A stretch of 64,000 bases of DNA from Gelidibacter maritimus (lineage in GTDB: Bacteria > Bacteroidota > Bacteroidia > Flavobacteriales > Flavobacteriaceae). A program made the translations under genes and the position numbers. Where the stretch lies: assembly GCF_014062315.1 (NCBI RefSeq), contig NZ_JACGLT010000011.1, positions 83,847 to 147,846 on the forward strand, given 5' to 3'. The notes beneath the pieces were generated by a model, which searched no databases, was not told the DNA's origin, and saw nothing but the letters and a program-made list of their open reading frames with translations. Positions 53,423 to 62,869 of this stretch are shown piece by piece (positions within the stretch are counted from its first letter, which is position 1; each line of letters starts with the position of its first letter).

Positions 53423-54770
53423 TATTTTGAGGGTTAAGATTAGGATTTAATAACAATTCTTTTTCAGGCAAAGGCAGGTTTTTGTAAGCTGTCTGCCAGT
53501 TTGGCTTTACGTTCGAAAGCACTTCGTCGAGTTTGTCCCAGCGTTTTAGATCAAAAAAACGATGTCCATGTTCACTAAAAAGCTCATGCTGTCTTTCCTC
53601 TATCAGATATTGTAGGACGGTTTGTTCAGAAGCAGTCATGCGGTTTTCCAAGCCTGCTCTTTGGCGTATCATATTGATGTCATCCAATCCCATATCAGTT
53701 TGTCCGGATTGGATATAGGCTTCTGCGCGCATCAGATATACCTCTGCCAAGCGCAATTGTACTGAGTATTCCATTGAAGTCCCTGTAGGCTGATTGTATT
53801 TGTATTTAAAACTGTGGGTAAAGGATTGCGTTTCATTTGATAAGGTTTTTGTCCAATGTGTTTTACGTAAATCGCTTATTTCAAAAGAATTGTACAAACT
53901 TTCACTCATGGATTGCACGGGAGGAATCTTTGTAAAGATGTAGCTAGCACCTTCCATGGCGTTATTTCCTGCCTTCGCCATTAGCTGCCATATGGTTTCT
54001 GTGCTTTCTTTTAAAAAGACGAGATTCAAGTCGGTTTCCAAAGAATAATGGTTGCTGTCAATAATTTCGGAAGTAAGCCTAATTACGCTATCCCAATCTT
54101 GTTGTAACAGTGCTGTGCGTGCCTGGAGCACTTTGACAGCGTCAATAGAGGGCCTGCCTTTAAGGACATGTTGCGGAACGTTTTTAAGGAACTGCGCCGC
54201 CCGTTCTAAATCATTTTGCAATGCATCAATTAGCTCGCCAGGTTTTAATTTGCCTGTTTTGCTGTTAAGCTCATAATCTGTTGAAGTGATATAGGGAATT
54301 TCGTCAAAGAGTCCGTACAGAAAATAGTGGATATAAGCTCTTGTAAAATAAGCTTCGCCCAGCAGTTTGTTTTTGTCTGTTTCTGTAATATTGCTTTTTT
54401 CAACCCCTTCAATTATGGCGTTAAGAGCATAAATGGCGTGATAGGATTTGTCCCATAATGTCATTATGGTATTGTCATTTGGTGCAACCTGATTTAGGAA
54501 AAAGACGCCCTGAGCAAAACCTTCTGTGGTGTGGTAGGTTTGTTCATCACCATAAGCTCCCATTAAAACACCTATACCTCTTTGATTTCCGGTCACTAAG
54601 GTTTCTGAAAACAATAGCGTGTACACGTGAGTAAGGGCGGCATCTGCCGTTTGTACATCTTCAAAAACAACTTTGCCTGTTAATTGGTTGTCAGGCAAGT
54701 TAATGTCTGTAAAAGATTCACAATTGTAAACCAATACAGTACTAATTAATAGTATAAAATATTTTTTCAT
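53412..54770 (-). CDS. RagB/SusD-family surface lipoprotein
   Basis: A 452-residue lipoprotein (MKKYFILLISTVLVYNC, lipid on Cys17) of the SusD/RagB type: NLPDNQLTGKVVFEDVQTAD near the start, TPR-like helices, the C-terminal LRLAEVYLMRAEAYIQSGQT and LIEERQHELFSEHGHRFFDL. Such proteins cap a SusC-type transporter and bind its substrate. 12 bases after susC; likely RagB-like (peptides) because of the peptidase that follows. Confidence 0.92.
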   Translation of the reverse strand: MKKYFILLISTVLVYNCESFTDINLPDNQLTGKVVFEDVQTADAALTHVYTLLFSETLVTGNQRGIGVLMGAYGDEQTYHTTEGFAQGVFFLNQVAPNDNTIMTLWDKSYHAIYALNAIIEGVEKSNITETDKNKLLGEAYFTRAYIHYFLYGLFDEIPYITSTDYELNSKTGKLKPGELIDALQNDLERAAQFLKNVPQHVLKGRPSIDAVKVLQARTALLQQDWDSVIRLTSEIIDSNHYSLETDLNLVFLKESTETIWQLMAKAGNNAMEGASYIFTKIPPVQSMSESLYNSFEISDLRKTHWTKTLSNETQSFTHSFKYKYNQPTGTSMEYSVQLRLAEVYLMRAEAYIQSGQTDMGLDDINMIRQRAGLENRMTASEQTVLQYLIEERQHELFSEHGHRFFDLKRWDKLDEVLSNVKPNWQTAYKNLPLPEKELLLNPNLNPQNNGY

Positions 54771-54782
54771 GAGATCAATTTT

Positions 54783-57767
54783 TTAAAATTTAATATGAGT
54801 TCCCAGTGTCATCTGTTTCAATGGCGGCAGGTATCCGGTCAGCTGGGTTTCGGGATCACTCTCTTTGTAGGAGGTCAGCGTCAAGAAGTTTTCAGCTCGC
54901 ACATAGATGCGGCATTGCAGTTGGGGCAGTTGCGGAATCCGCAGGGTATAGGCAAGTTCAATATTCTTTAACCGCAGATAAGAAGCATCGGTAAAAACAC
55001 CATCACTTTGCGTCATGTAGTTATGTGCCTGAACAGCTTGGGTATTGCTGCCGGAGGTATAGCGCTGTACTGATGCTATATCGCCCGGTTTTTGCCAGCG
55101 GTCGACAATCATCGTTAGGTTTTGACCAGCACCTGGTATCAGTCTTGTTCTGTAGTTTTTTCCCTTTTGTTTGGCAAAATAAAAGGAAAATGCCAGTTCC
55201 CAGTTTTTATAACTGATGCTGTTCTGTAGTCCGCCGTACCATTGGGGTAAAGGATTGAGATAGGTTGTTCTGTCATCGGTTGTCAGTTTTCCATCGCCGT
55301 TTATATCTTCAAATTCATAAAGTCCGGTTTGCGGATTGACGCCCAAAAAGTGATAAAGTTTTAAAATACTGAGTGGTTGTCCAATGGCATATTGATTGGC
55401 ATAAGTAGAGCCTTCTAAATCAGGAAAAGCAATCAATTTGTTTTTAGCAATTGAAAGATTGAATCCGGTTGTCCAGTATAATTCGCCCTTGCGTATATTT
55501 ACTGTATTTAAAGTGAGTTCTAATCCTGAGTTTTCAACGGTGGCATCTAAATTGGCATTGACAGAGCTGAAACCTGTAGTCCCTGGTAAGGGAATACCAA
55601 CCAGTTGATTGGACGATCGGTTTTTATACCATGCCAAACTTGTATTGATGCGGTTATCAAGCAATCCCAATTCTAAAGCAGCTTCTAGTTTGGTGGTTTT
55701 CTCCCAACTAAAATTTGGATTGTATAATCTGTCCGGTTTTAGTCCTGATGCATTATCATAGACATTTCCGGTGGAAGAGTAAGTGTTGAGGTATTGATAA
55801 TCCCCAATATTATCACTTCCCGCAGTACCATAACTGCCTCGTAGTTTTCCGAAACTCAGCCAGTGATTGTTTTTTAAAAAGTTTTCTTCTGTAAAAATCC
55901 ACGCTGCTCCCACCGATCCAAAATTGGCAAAGCGGTTGTTATCGCCAAAACGGCTGGAGCCGTCCCGACGTCCCGTCAGATTGACAATATATCGGTTGCC
56001 ATAATTGTAGTTTAATCGTCCAAATATGGCGTTGTAGCGGTATTGCGATTGATAGGCATCAAGTATAGAAACAGTTGTGGCAGCTTTAATATTGTAAATT
56101 AAACTATTACTTGAAAAACCACGTCCCCTTATTCCTAAACGTTCACTTTGTTGGTGTAAAAAGGTCAGTCCGGTAAGAGCAGATAACCGGTGTTTATTCC
56201 AGTTTTTGTGCCAATTGATTTGAGGCTCTAAGTTCCAGCTGATACTTTCTCCCTTATTAGTCATAATTGAAGAAGAGTTGCTATCCATTCCATAAGAAGG
56301 ATTATAATAAGTGTGAGGAATAATCTGTGATTGATTGATGTTACTTTTTGAATATCCCGCATGAAGATTAAATTCAAAATTATTAGTAATTTGATACCCA
56401 ACCATCATGGCACTATGCAATAAATCATTTTGTGCTCTGTATTTTTGTTCCAATGCTTGTAATGGGTTAGTCCATGCAGATTCTGCCCAGTTTAGCGTGC
56501 CGTCCTCATTGTACAGTTCCGGAGCATTGGGTTGAAGGGAATATGTTGTTAATGTAAAATCCGTTCCGGGTAAATTGCTTTTTGATTGATTATAGCTCAC
56601 TGAAAGATTAAGATGAAATTTATCGTTTTTGGAGCTGTGTTTTAATCCGGTTTGTACTGAGAGGTTGTTTTGTTTTTGATTGCCAATAAAAACAGTGCTT
56701 TGTTCATGTTGTGAAATACTGAAGTTGTAATTAGTGTTTTGATTACCTCCACGCATACCAAAATCGAGGTGGTGGAACTGCATGGTATTTCCAATCAATT
56801 TGTCCTGCCAGTCGGTATATTTTGAATAATCCCAGTTGCCGTTAATGCTGTGGTCTGATGCTCTATACTCTGTCAAACCGTCATTGAGATAACCTTCTTT
56901 TTTCATTTCTAAGTATTGTTCTGTTTTCATTAACGGTACTTTTTTTGTGATTTTTCCCCAACCGGTATAGCTGTTGAGGTAAAAGGAAGTGCCGTCCACT
57001 GCGCTTTTTTTGGTGGTAATTAGCACGACACCGTTTGCCCCACGCGAACCGTAAATAGCCGTGGCATCAGCATCTTTGAGGATTTCGATACTTTCAATAT
57101 TGTTGGGGTTAATTATGTTTAATGGACTTATTAAATATGGAGAAGCAGATAATAAGCTTTTGTCGTGTATGTTTTCATTAGACAACGGCATCCCATCCAC
57201 AACATATAACGGCATATTCCCATCTGTACGTAGGCTATTTTGCCCACGAATCTGAATATCAAAGCCACCGCCTGCCAACCCGGTTTTTTGGATTACCTGA
57301 ACGCCAGCAGCCTGTCCTTGAAGAGCATCGAGTATATTATTGCTTGCCTTGTTTTCAATGTTTTTAGCGGTTACCTTGGCTATGCTGCCGGTGCGTTCTT
57401 TATCTTTAACGTTGTAATAGCCTGCGTTAATCACAACTTCGTCTAATATAGCTTGATCGGGTTGGAGGGTGATGTTTAGCGTAGTTCCACTGACAATGTG
57501 GGTTTGGGTTTTGTAGCCGATAAAACTAAACGTTACAATACCGCCTGGTTTGATTTTTAACGAATACCTTCCGTTTTCGTCTGTCATCGTGCCGTTGTTG
57601 GTGTCTTTTTCCCAAACGCTTACGCTGGGTAAGGGGGCTTCCGAATCTCTTACTATTCCTGTCAGGGTGATGCTACTTTGCGCATGGGCATTTCCGTAAA
57701 GTATGAGATATAGCAATAGTCCGATGACAGGACTGAGGTATTGCTTATGATGCGTATGTTTTTTCAT
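54783..57767 (-). CDS. SusC/RagA-family TonB-dependent transporter
   Basis: A 994-residue outer-membrane transporter. Signal peptide (LLLYLILYGNAHAQ), a carboxypeptidase-like regulatory domain (ITLTGIVRDSEAPLPSVSVW), plug domain with the SusC marks VVINAGYYNVKDKERTGSIA and IQIRGQNSL, NMPLYVVDGMP, and a long barrel. Ends LTLTSYKESDPETQLTGYLP and TLGTHIKF. First gene of the three-gene operon with SusD and S9 peptidase. Confidence 0.94.
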   Translation of the reverse strand: MKKHTHHKQYLSPVIGLLLYLILYGNAHAQSSITLTGIVRDSEAPLPSVSVWEKDTNNGTMTDENGRYSLKIKPGGIVTFSFIGYKTQTHIVSGTTLNITLQPDQAILDEVVINAGYYNVKDKERTGSIAKVTAKNIENKASNNILDALQGQAAGVQVIQKTGLAGGGFDIQIRGQNSLRTDGNMPLYVVDGMPLSNENIHDKSLLSASPYLISPLNIINPNNIESIEILKDADATAIYGSRGANGVVLITTKKSAVDGTSFYLNSYTGWGKITKKVPLMKTEQYLEMKKEGYLNDGLTEYRASDHSINGNWDYSKYTDWQDKLIGNTMQFHHLDFGMRGGNQNTNYNFSISQHEQSTVFIGNQKQNNLSVQTGLKHSSKNDKFHLNLSVSYNQSKSNLPGTDFTLTTYSLQPNAPELYNEDGTLNWAESAWTNPLQALEQKYRAQNDLLHSAMMVGYQITNNFEFNLHAGYSKSNINQSQIIPHTYYNPSYGMDSNSSSIMTNKGESISWNLEPQINWHKNWNKHRLSALTGLTFLHQQSERLGIRGRGFSSNSLIYNIKAATTVSILDAYQSQYRYNAIFGRLNYNYGNRYIVNLTGRRDGSSRFGDNNRFANFGSVGAAWIFTEENFLKNNHWLSFGKLRGSYGTAGSDNIGDYQYLNTYSSTGNVYDNASGLKPDRLYNPNFSWEKTTKLEAALELGLLDNRINTSLAWYKNRSSNQLVGIPLPGTTGFSSVNANLDATVENSGLELTLNTVNIRKGELYWTTGFNLSIAKNKLIAFPDLEGSTYANQYAIGQPLSILKLYHFLGVNPQTGLYEFEDINGDGKLTTDDRTTYLNPLPQWYGGLQNSISYKNWELAFSFYFAKQKGKNYRTRLIPGAGQNLTMIVDRWQKPGDIASVQRYTSGSNTQAVQAHNYMTQSDGVFTDASYLRLKNIELAYTLRIPQLPQLQCRIYVRAENFLTLTSYKESDPETQLTGYLPPLKQMTLGTHIKF

Positions 57768-57813
57768 AATTTTGTAAATGAAATGGTTAGTTAAACAATT
57801 GTTTTTCTATTCA

Positions 57814-57843
57814 GCCCCTTAAAAAGCTGTAACTTTTTAGGGG
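57814..57843 (+). terminator. Hairpin with plus-strand T run upstream of susC
   Basis: CCCCTTAAAAAG / CTTTTTAGGGG followed by TTTTTCTTTTTT on the plus strand. No plus-strand gene ends here, so its role is unclear; it may be part of a repeat or guard the susC promoter from outside transcription. Confidence 0.4.
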
Positions 57844-57855
57844 TTTTTCTTTTTT

Positions 57856-57920
57856 GTCATCCTGACAAAAGGAAGAATCTCTAACGAGACCCCTCAATTC
57901 TTCGGAATGAACACTTTTTT
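57856..57920. repeat. Dispersed repeat of the GTCATCCTGACAAAAGGAAG type
   Basis: Sequence around GTCATCCTGACAAAAGGAAG and GACCCCTCAATTCTTCGGAA reads like the intergenic repeats scattered through Bacteroidota genomes. Together with the hairpin it fills the region 57768-58099, in which no gene is seen. Confidence 0.4.
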
Positions 57921-58099
57921 CAGTTGAGATAGTTTGGTATTGATATTCATTTTTGGCTTAGATAACATAATTGTATTTTTGATTTAAATTTTTTAAAATC
58001 CTGATGTAGGTAGGGTACTTGCACGGAGCGTGAGGTTTACTTATGGAGCAAAGCTTTATCAAAAAAGCAACCCTGTCACTATGAAGAAATAGGGTATTG

Positions 58100-58477
58100 C
58101 TATTGTGAACCACCTTTGCGTGCGCGTCTGTCCATTTCTTGCTGGACTCCTTTTGGCAGCGGTTTTAGCGCAACATTATAATGGATTGAATCTACAGTAT
58201 ATATCATACCGTAATACCAGTGCCGAGCAAAAACCACAGCTTTTCCTAATGGTATGTTGATATTGTAATTTCCAGCTTTATCAGTGTAAGTGGAACTATA
58301 TGCTCTATCCTTGTCGTAAACAGATACCCATTCTATAGGTTTACCAGTTTCGGCGTTGGTGACAGTTCCGGTTACGGTAACAATTTCCTGGGCAGAAAGG
58401 GTCATGGAAATGCTAAGGAAGAAGAGAAAGCAGACAAAAATACGCCGCCACCTTACTGATTTATGATTATTTATCAT
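58100..58477 (-). CDS. Small exported protein with a carboxypeptidase-like regulatory domain
   Basis: A 125-residue protein from the ATG at 58477 (MINNHKSVRWRRIFVCFLFF) with signal peptide to LSAQ. The mature part is one CarboxypepD_reg/Ig-like unit (IVTVTGTVTNAETGKPIEWV, SVYDKDRAYSSTYTDKAGNY), the same fold as the N-terminus of SusC, standing alone. Upstream of susC on the same strand, 332 bases away. Function unknown. Confidence 0.6.
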   Translation of the reverse strand: MINNHKSVRWRRIFVCFLFFLSISMTLSAQEIVTVTGTVTNAETGKPIEWVSVYDKDRAYSSTYTDKAGNYNINIPLGKAVVFARHWYYGMIYTVDSIHYNVALKPLPKGVQQEMDRRARKGGSQ

Positions 58478-59520
58478 AGTTTTGTGTTGGTTAAAGTGAT
58501 ACAATTATTTTAACTTTTGGCCTGCTCCATTGTCGTCGAAAACTGGGAGTGGGCTTTTTAGTGCCGATTTATGGTGTACGGCAGTGTCATTTTACGTTAT
58601 GTTCATTTCATAGGCAGTATTTTTTTTAGGGAAGTTGGGCCACTGCTTAGAAACCAAATCTAACAGTTGCAGCAGCCCTTTCCCAAAGACTAATTCTAAC
58701 TGTTCGCTATGTGGCACTGACTTTTATAGTGCTGCCGTTTTCTTAGGGATTTAGAGTTTGCAATTGGCGATAGCGAGGTTTTTGTTGCAAACTCCAGTTG
58801 TAGCGTATCTCAATGATGAGGTTTAGGCTTGGTCACGATTGATTTTCATGAGTGTTTTGGTTTTAAATTGTTATTACTGTTTTTATAAATGCCCTTGCTG
58901 TCCTATATTTTAGGTAAAACCTTAAAACATTTGGAAAACGTGAAGATTGATGCTACTTTTAAACTGTCAGATTTTAATATAAGCACCAACCTGGGTTTTC
59001 CAAACATTGGGAACCAAGGGCGGTTATGGATTTTGTAATGTTTGGGCCATAAAACCTAACATTACATTACCTGTTGTAAGTATAATTTTTTGAAGCCATT
59101 TTCTTTTGTCAGAAGGTAGTGGGGAACTACTGGCTAGAAACAAAAAATCGCTCTCACAATTGAAATTATGGAACGATGTTTCGAGAGTATGAAGATTTCT
59201 TGCATAAAAAGCAAGGAGCGGTCTCACACTTTAGAGTCAAGGGCGACCAAGCCCTACTTTAAATCTTTTGATTATAAAGTTACCTTCTAAAGTTAACGTG
59301 AGAACCGCTCGCATGCCGTGTGCAAAAGTAAAAAACTTTTTGACATGGAGCGATTTCACGATTCTCTCGAAGGTTAAATTGGTCGTTTTGACTCGAGAAA
59401 TCATCGTTTTAATATGCCTTATAAAAGCTTACTATCAATTCGCTAAGACAAATATAAACAAAATTCAATCAAATGCAAATAAGTTTCTAAATAAAAACGA
59501 AAAAGCATGATAAAAATAAT
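58478..59520. other. 1-kb non-coding region with several hairpins
   Basis: No convincing gene. Inverted repeats seen: GAGTTTGCAA/TTGCAAACTC (58754-58763 with 58785-58794), TTTGGAAAAC/GTTTTCCAAA (around 58929-59005), the long hairpin 59216-59310, and TCTCTCGA/TCGAGA near 59365-59400. Confidence 0.5.
59216..59310. repeat. Long imperfect hairpin
   Basis: GAGCGGTCTCACACTTTAGA pairs with TCTAAAGTTAACGTGAGAACCGCTC-type sequence (59285-59310) with small bulges; a nested AGGGC/GCCCT stem sits in the loop. Could be a structured RNA or a recombination site. Confidence 0.45.
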
Positions 59521-60024
59521 ATGAGTAATAAATCCAATACAAATAGTATTTCTTTTTATAGGGAAAAATTAGGCTCTAAACTAAAATCTTATCGCTTGGG
59601 AAAATATCTCTCAATTGAAGATGTGATTTATATGACTGAGATTTCTAAAAGTTCCATCATAAAGATTGAAAAGGGTGAAGCTAAAAATATCGATTTATAT
59701 ATTGAATATGCAAAAGCTGTACAATACCCTTTAGAAACCTTGATAGATTTTAAAATACCATTAAAACCCAAGAAAGAATTACCGAAAGAGCGAAAGGAAG
59801 CGACCAAGTTAACTGCAAAAATTAGAGAACATATAGTAAACACCAATTTTCTTAAAGTTGGTAAAACTGTTGCAGAAATCAAAATTGAATTATTAAGAAT
59901 AAATACAATTGATAAAAATATAACTTCTACCGCCATCGCTGGTGTTATGAGAAACCTGAAACAAGATGAATTAGTAAAGACGGGAGAAAAGGTTGGTAGG
60001 AAGGATGTTTACTACAAAGCGTAA
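59521..60024 (+). CDS. XRE-type helix-turn-helix regulator
   Basis: A 167-residue protein. Residues about 12-70 form an HTH_3-like domain (YRLGKYLSIEDVIYMTEISK, then SSIIKIEKGEAKNIDLYIEY); residues about 95-165 look like a winged-helix domain (KIREHIVNTNFLKVGKTVAE, ... VGRKDVYYKA). No partner toxin is seen next to it. Confidence 0.7.
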   Translation: MSNKSNTNSISFYREKLGSKLKSYRLGKYLSIEDVIYMTEISKSSIIKIEKGEAKNIDLYIEYAKAVQYPLETLIDFKIPLKPKKELPKERKEATKLTAKIREHIVNTNFLKVGKTVAEIKIELLRINTIDKNITSTAIAGVMRNLKQDELVKTGEKVGRKDVYYKA

Positions 60025-60454
60025 ATTATGATTTAAAAACTATAAACTCAAAGACGCCCTACTGATAGAGGCTTAAAGTATTTACTGTATTAATTAACTT
60101 AAGTATATTAAACAGATGGTTAAAGCAAAGGAATAATACTCTTATCTTTTTGTGGTAAACTGAAATTTGAGATAGGGTAGTGGTGGTTTGTAATAGCCTT
60201 TTCCCTCTCATACACTCTCCATACACTATCCATGGAGTATCTATGCTTTATCCATGCTTTATATACGCTATACCTATTTTTTTTGAACCGTCCTAAATTT
60301 GCTATACAGATTATTAATTAAATCCTGTTATAGTTATACAACTATAGGACAGGGCAAACTGACAGAATGTGACCTAAGTAGGGTTTTATTTTACGGAAGA
60401 CGAAATTGTTTCGGGATATTTTGAGCGACTATGATCCCGAAATTAGTTTTTTAA
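60025..60454. other. Intergenic region with short direct repeats and a hairpin
   Basis: CCATACACTATCCATG, TATCCATGC and related AT-rich repeats (about 60205-60275), then a hairpin CCTGTTATAGTT/AACTATAGGACAGG (60324-60353). No gene is seen. Confidence 0.45.
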
Positions 60455-60808
60455 TTACCTCTTTCGTACAATCAGGATCTCATCATCAGAAAACTCCATC
60501 CAGGCTATGTCATATAAATAAAAGAATGTTTTACCCTTTGAATTTATATGGAAATGGGTATGGTACTTAAAGCGGAACCCCTTCTTCTCCAATAGATTTC
60601 TATATACTTTAAGCTGTATTTTGTTTTTGCCCAATACCTCCAATAGAATCGAGTAATTGCGTTTTAAGTAGCCATTGATTTCTATTGCGGCGACCTTAGA
60701 GGCATAGCGAAGCTTTTTGTGGTATATATTTTTACAGTGTGTTGAGCAATATATCTTATCCGATCGGCCTTTGATCGGTTTTGCACATATTTTACATTTA
60801 TGATCCAT
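60455..60808 (-). CDS. Small zinc-finger protein
   Basis: A 117-residue basic protein from the ATG at 60808. The first 30 residues form a treble-clef-like zinc site: CKICAKPIKGRSDKIYCSTHC (Cys5, Cys8, Cys21, His24 or Cys25). The rest is helical and basic. Divergent from the second integrase; proteins of this kind are common near such integrases in Flavobacteria, but function is unknown. Confidence 0.65.
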   Translation of the reverse strand: MDHKCKICAKPIKGRSDKIYCSTHCKNIYHKKLRYASKVAAIEINGYLKRNYSILLEVLGKNKIQLKVYRNLLEKKGFRFKYHTHFHINSKGKTFFYLYDIAWMEFSDDEILIVRKR

Positions 60809-60936
60809 ATAATCCGTTGTTATATAGGTAAATATACGCAATCGTTCCTAACGGATAAATACGTTTAATATCGTTTGCAATGCTATTTGTGTTATCCAAT
60901 TTCTCTAAATTTGGATATGTCTCTAAAAAATCTATA

Positions 60937-62073
60937 ATGGAAAGGAAGGATAGAGCCCAGATTGTCATTTACCTCCCGCAGGTCAAAGCTGGTCGGATCA
61001 AGCTAAGGATTCCATATGAAATGACCAAGGAGCGTGAGGCTTTTAAGAAACTCAACGGCACTTTTTACCATTTCCATCAAAGGCTGTGGAGCATTGTCAA
61101 TACCGAAGAAAATGTAAAAAGGCTAGAAACGCTTTTTGGCGAGAAACTACTCAAACAAAGTACAGAAGCTCCTACTGTAATTCCACAAATGGAGATTTCG
61201 GAAGCAATTCAGGCAGAATTGGACCGGAATCACCAAAAAATGATTCTTAAAGGTTTTAGCCAGGCTACCATACGTAATTATCAGAGTAATTTGATCCAGT
61301 TCTTTCAGTATTTTGAATCGGTTGCATACCGAGAAATAACCAAGGAACAGATAGAAGGTTTTGTTTATTACCTAATCAATAAGTACAAGATAGGTGAGCA
61401 AAAGCAAAACCAGCTCATAAATGCCATAAAATGCTATTATGAGCACACTTTGGGATTGCCTCGTGAGTATTACAATATTACAAGGCCTACCAAGAGCAAG
61501 GATTTGCCAGATGTTTTAAGTAAGCAAGAGGTGGCTGCCATTATAAATTGCCCGAGCAATATAAAGCATAAAGCCATACTTCATGTTATATATGGTGCCG
61601 GCCTTAGAGTGGGCGAAGTGGTGCGTTTACGGGTGGTGGACGTTCGTAGCCAAGACGGTTATCTTTTCATTAAAGACTCTAAAGGCAAGAAGGACAGGCA
61701 TACTACACTTAGCCCAGTTCTATTGGATATTTTACGGACATACTATCGTGAGCACAAGCCTAGCTATTGGTTGTTTGAAGGACAGAACGGGGGTCAATAT
61801 ACCGCACAGAGTATCCAACGTATTTATCGGAAGGCTGTAAAAGACACTAAAAGCAACCCATGGAGTACGCCCCATACCTTACGTCATAGCTATGCTACGC
61901 ATCTTATGGAACAAGGTGTAAATATCCGTTATATTCAGAGCTCATTGGGGCATTCCAGCACTAAAACAACTGAGATTTATACTCGGGTTGTGGGAATAAA
62001 CAACAAAACTTTAACAAGCCCCTTGGATTCTTTGTATGAATCAGGTACATTTGAGAAAGATAAACTAAAATAG
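60937..62073 (+). CDS. Second tyrosine recombinase (XerD-like integrase)
   Basis: A 378-residue recombinase from the ATG at 60937 (MERKDRAQIVIYLPQVKAGR). An extra N-terminal domain of about 85 residues precedes a SAM-like core-binding domain and the catalytic domain with the full set: Arg224 (GAGLRVGEV), His313 and Arg316 (HTLRHS), His339 (LGHSS), Tyr348 (EIYTRV). Unlike the first integrase it keeps the first Arg. It precedes a GNAT gene lying between inverted repeats, so an integron-like or cassette role is possible. Confidence 0.85.
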   Translation: MERKDRAQIVIYLPQVKAGRIKLRIPYEMTKEREAFKKLNGTFYHFHQRLWSIVNTEENVKRLETLFGEKLLKQSTEAPTVIPQMEISEAIQAELDRNHQKMILKGFSQATIRNYQSNLIQFFQYFESVAYREITKEQIEGFVYYLINKYKIGEQKQNQLINAIKCYYEHTLGLPREYYNITRPTKSKDLPDVLSKQEVAAIINCPSNIKHKAILHVIYGAGLRVGEVVRLRVVDVRSQDGYLFIKDSKGKKDRHTTLSPVLLDILRTYYREHKPSYWLFEGQNGGQYTAQSIQRIYRKAVKDTKSNPWSTPHTLRHSYATHLMEQGVNIRYIQSSLGHSSTKTTEIYTRVVGINNKTLTSPLDSLYESGTFEKDKLK

Positions 62074-62117
62074 CATGGTGCACATAGGTGATATATACGT
62101 CACTCCTAGGGTCATAT

Positions 62118-62149
62118 GTTATATATACACATGTTGTGGTGCATATAAC
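62118..62149. repeat. Palindrome before the GNAT gene
   Basis: GTTATAT at 62118 and ATATAAC at 62143 frame TGTTGTGGTG (62132-62141); the latter has its reverse complement CACCACAACA at 62718-62727, right after the GNAT stop. Confidence 0.5.
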
Positions 62150-62177
62150 AGGAACGCAGAAAAAACCGAAAAAGTAA

Positions 62178-62708
62178 ATGAAATTAACGATAAGAAAAGA
62201 AAATCCAGAAGACTTTAAAACAGTCTTTAACCTAATAGAAAAGGCATTTGAAAATGAACAAATGAGCGACCACAAGGAACAGTTTTTAGTGGAACGATTG
62301 AGAAAGTCAAATGCTTTTGTTCCCGAACTTTCAATAGTAGCCGAAACCGAAAACAAAATTGTTGGACATATTCTGTTGACAAAACTTAAGATTAAAAACA
62401 AATCGAACGAATTTGACTCATTGGCTTTAGCACCTGTCTCTGTCTTACCTGAATTTCAAGGAAAAGGAATTGGCGGAAAATTGATAGTCGAAGCCCATAA
62501 AAAAGCTAAAGAATTAGGACATAAATCAATTGTTTTACTTGGACACGAAAATTACTATCCAAGATTTGGTTATAAACAAGCTGATAAGTATGGAATAGAA
62601 TTGCCGTTTGAAGTTCCGAAAGAGAATTGTATGGTAATTGAATTGATTGAAAATGGACTCAAAGGAGTAAATGGAATAGTTGAATATCCAAAAGAGTTTA
62701 ACGAATAA
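62178..62708 (+). CDS. GNAT-family N-acetyltransferase
   Basis: A 176-residue acetyltransferase with the acetyl-CoA motif A sequence LAPVSVLPEFQGKGIGGKLI, HKSIVLLGHENYYPRFGYKQ and GIELPFEVPKENCMVIEL, the pattern of YhbS-like proteins. Substrate unknown. Preceded by palindromic DNA and bounded by TGTTGTGGTG/CACCACAACA, suggesting it moved as a unit. Confidence 0.85.
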   Translation: MKLTIRKENPEDFKTVFNLIEKAFENEQMSDHKEQFLVERLRKSNAFVPELSIVAETENKIVGHILLTKLKIKNKSNEFDSLALAPVSVLPEFQGKGIGGKLIVEAHKKAKELGHKSIVLLGHENYYPRFGYKQADKYGIELPFEVPKENCMVIELIENGLKGVNGIVEYPKEFNE

Positions 62709-62786
62709 AAAATACGACACCACAACAAAGAACTGAGGCAAAAAACAAGGCTTTTCTCCATTAAATTTGACAAATGCGGTCCTGGC

Positions 62787-62838
62787 ATTGTTGAAGTGGA
62801 ATAAAGCTCCTTCGTCGTTTTATTTCCAATCCAACAAT
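62787..62838. repeat. Imperfect hairpin between GNAT and IS110
   Basis: ATTGTTGAAGTGGAATAAA (62787-62805) pairs with TTTATTTCCAATCCAACAAT (62819-62838) with a few mismatches and a bulge, 13-base loop. Shape recalls attC-like folded sites. Confidence 0.45.
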
Positions 62839-62869
62839 CAATAATCAGCACCAAAGTTGATGAGTCCGA

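Noticed and set aside
59024..59227. 67-residue minus-strand frame
   Set aside because: No start context or motif, in a hairpin-rich non-coding region.
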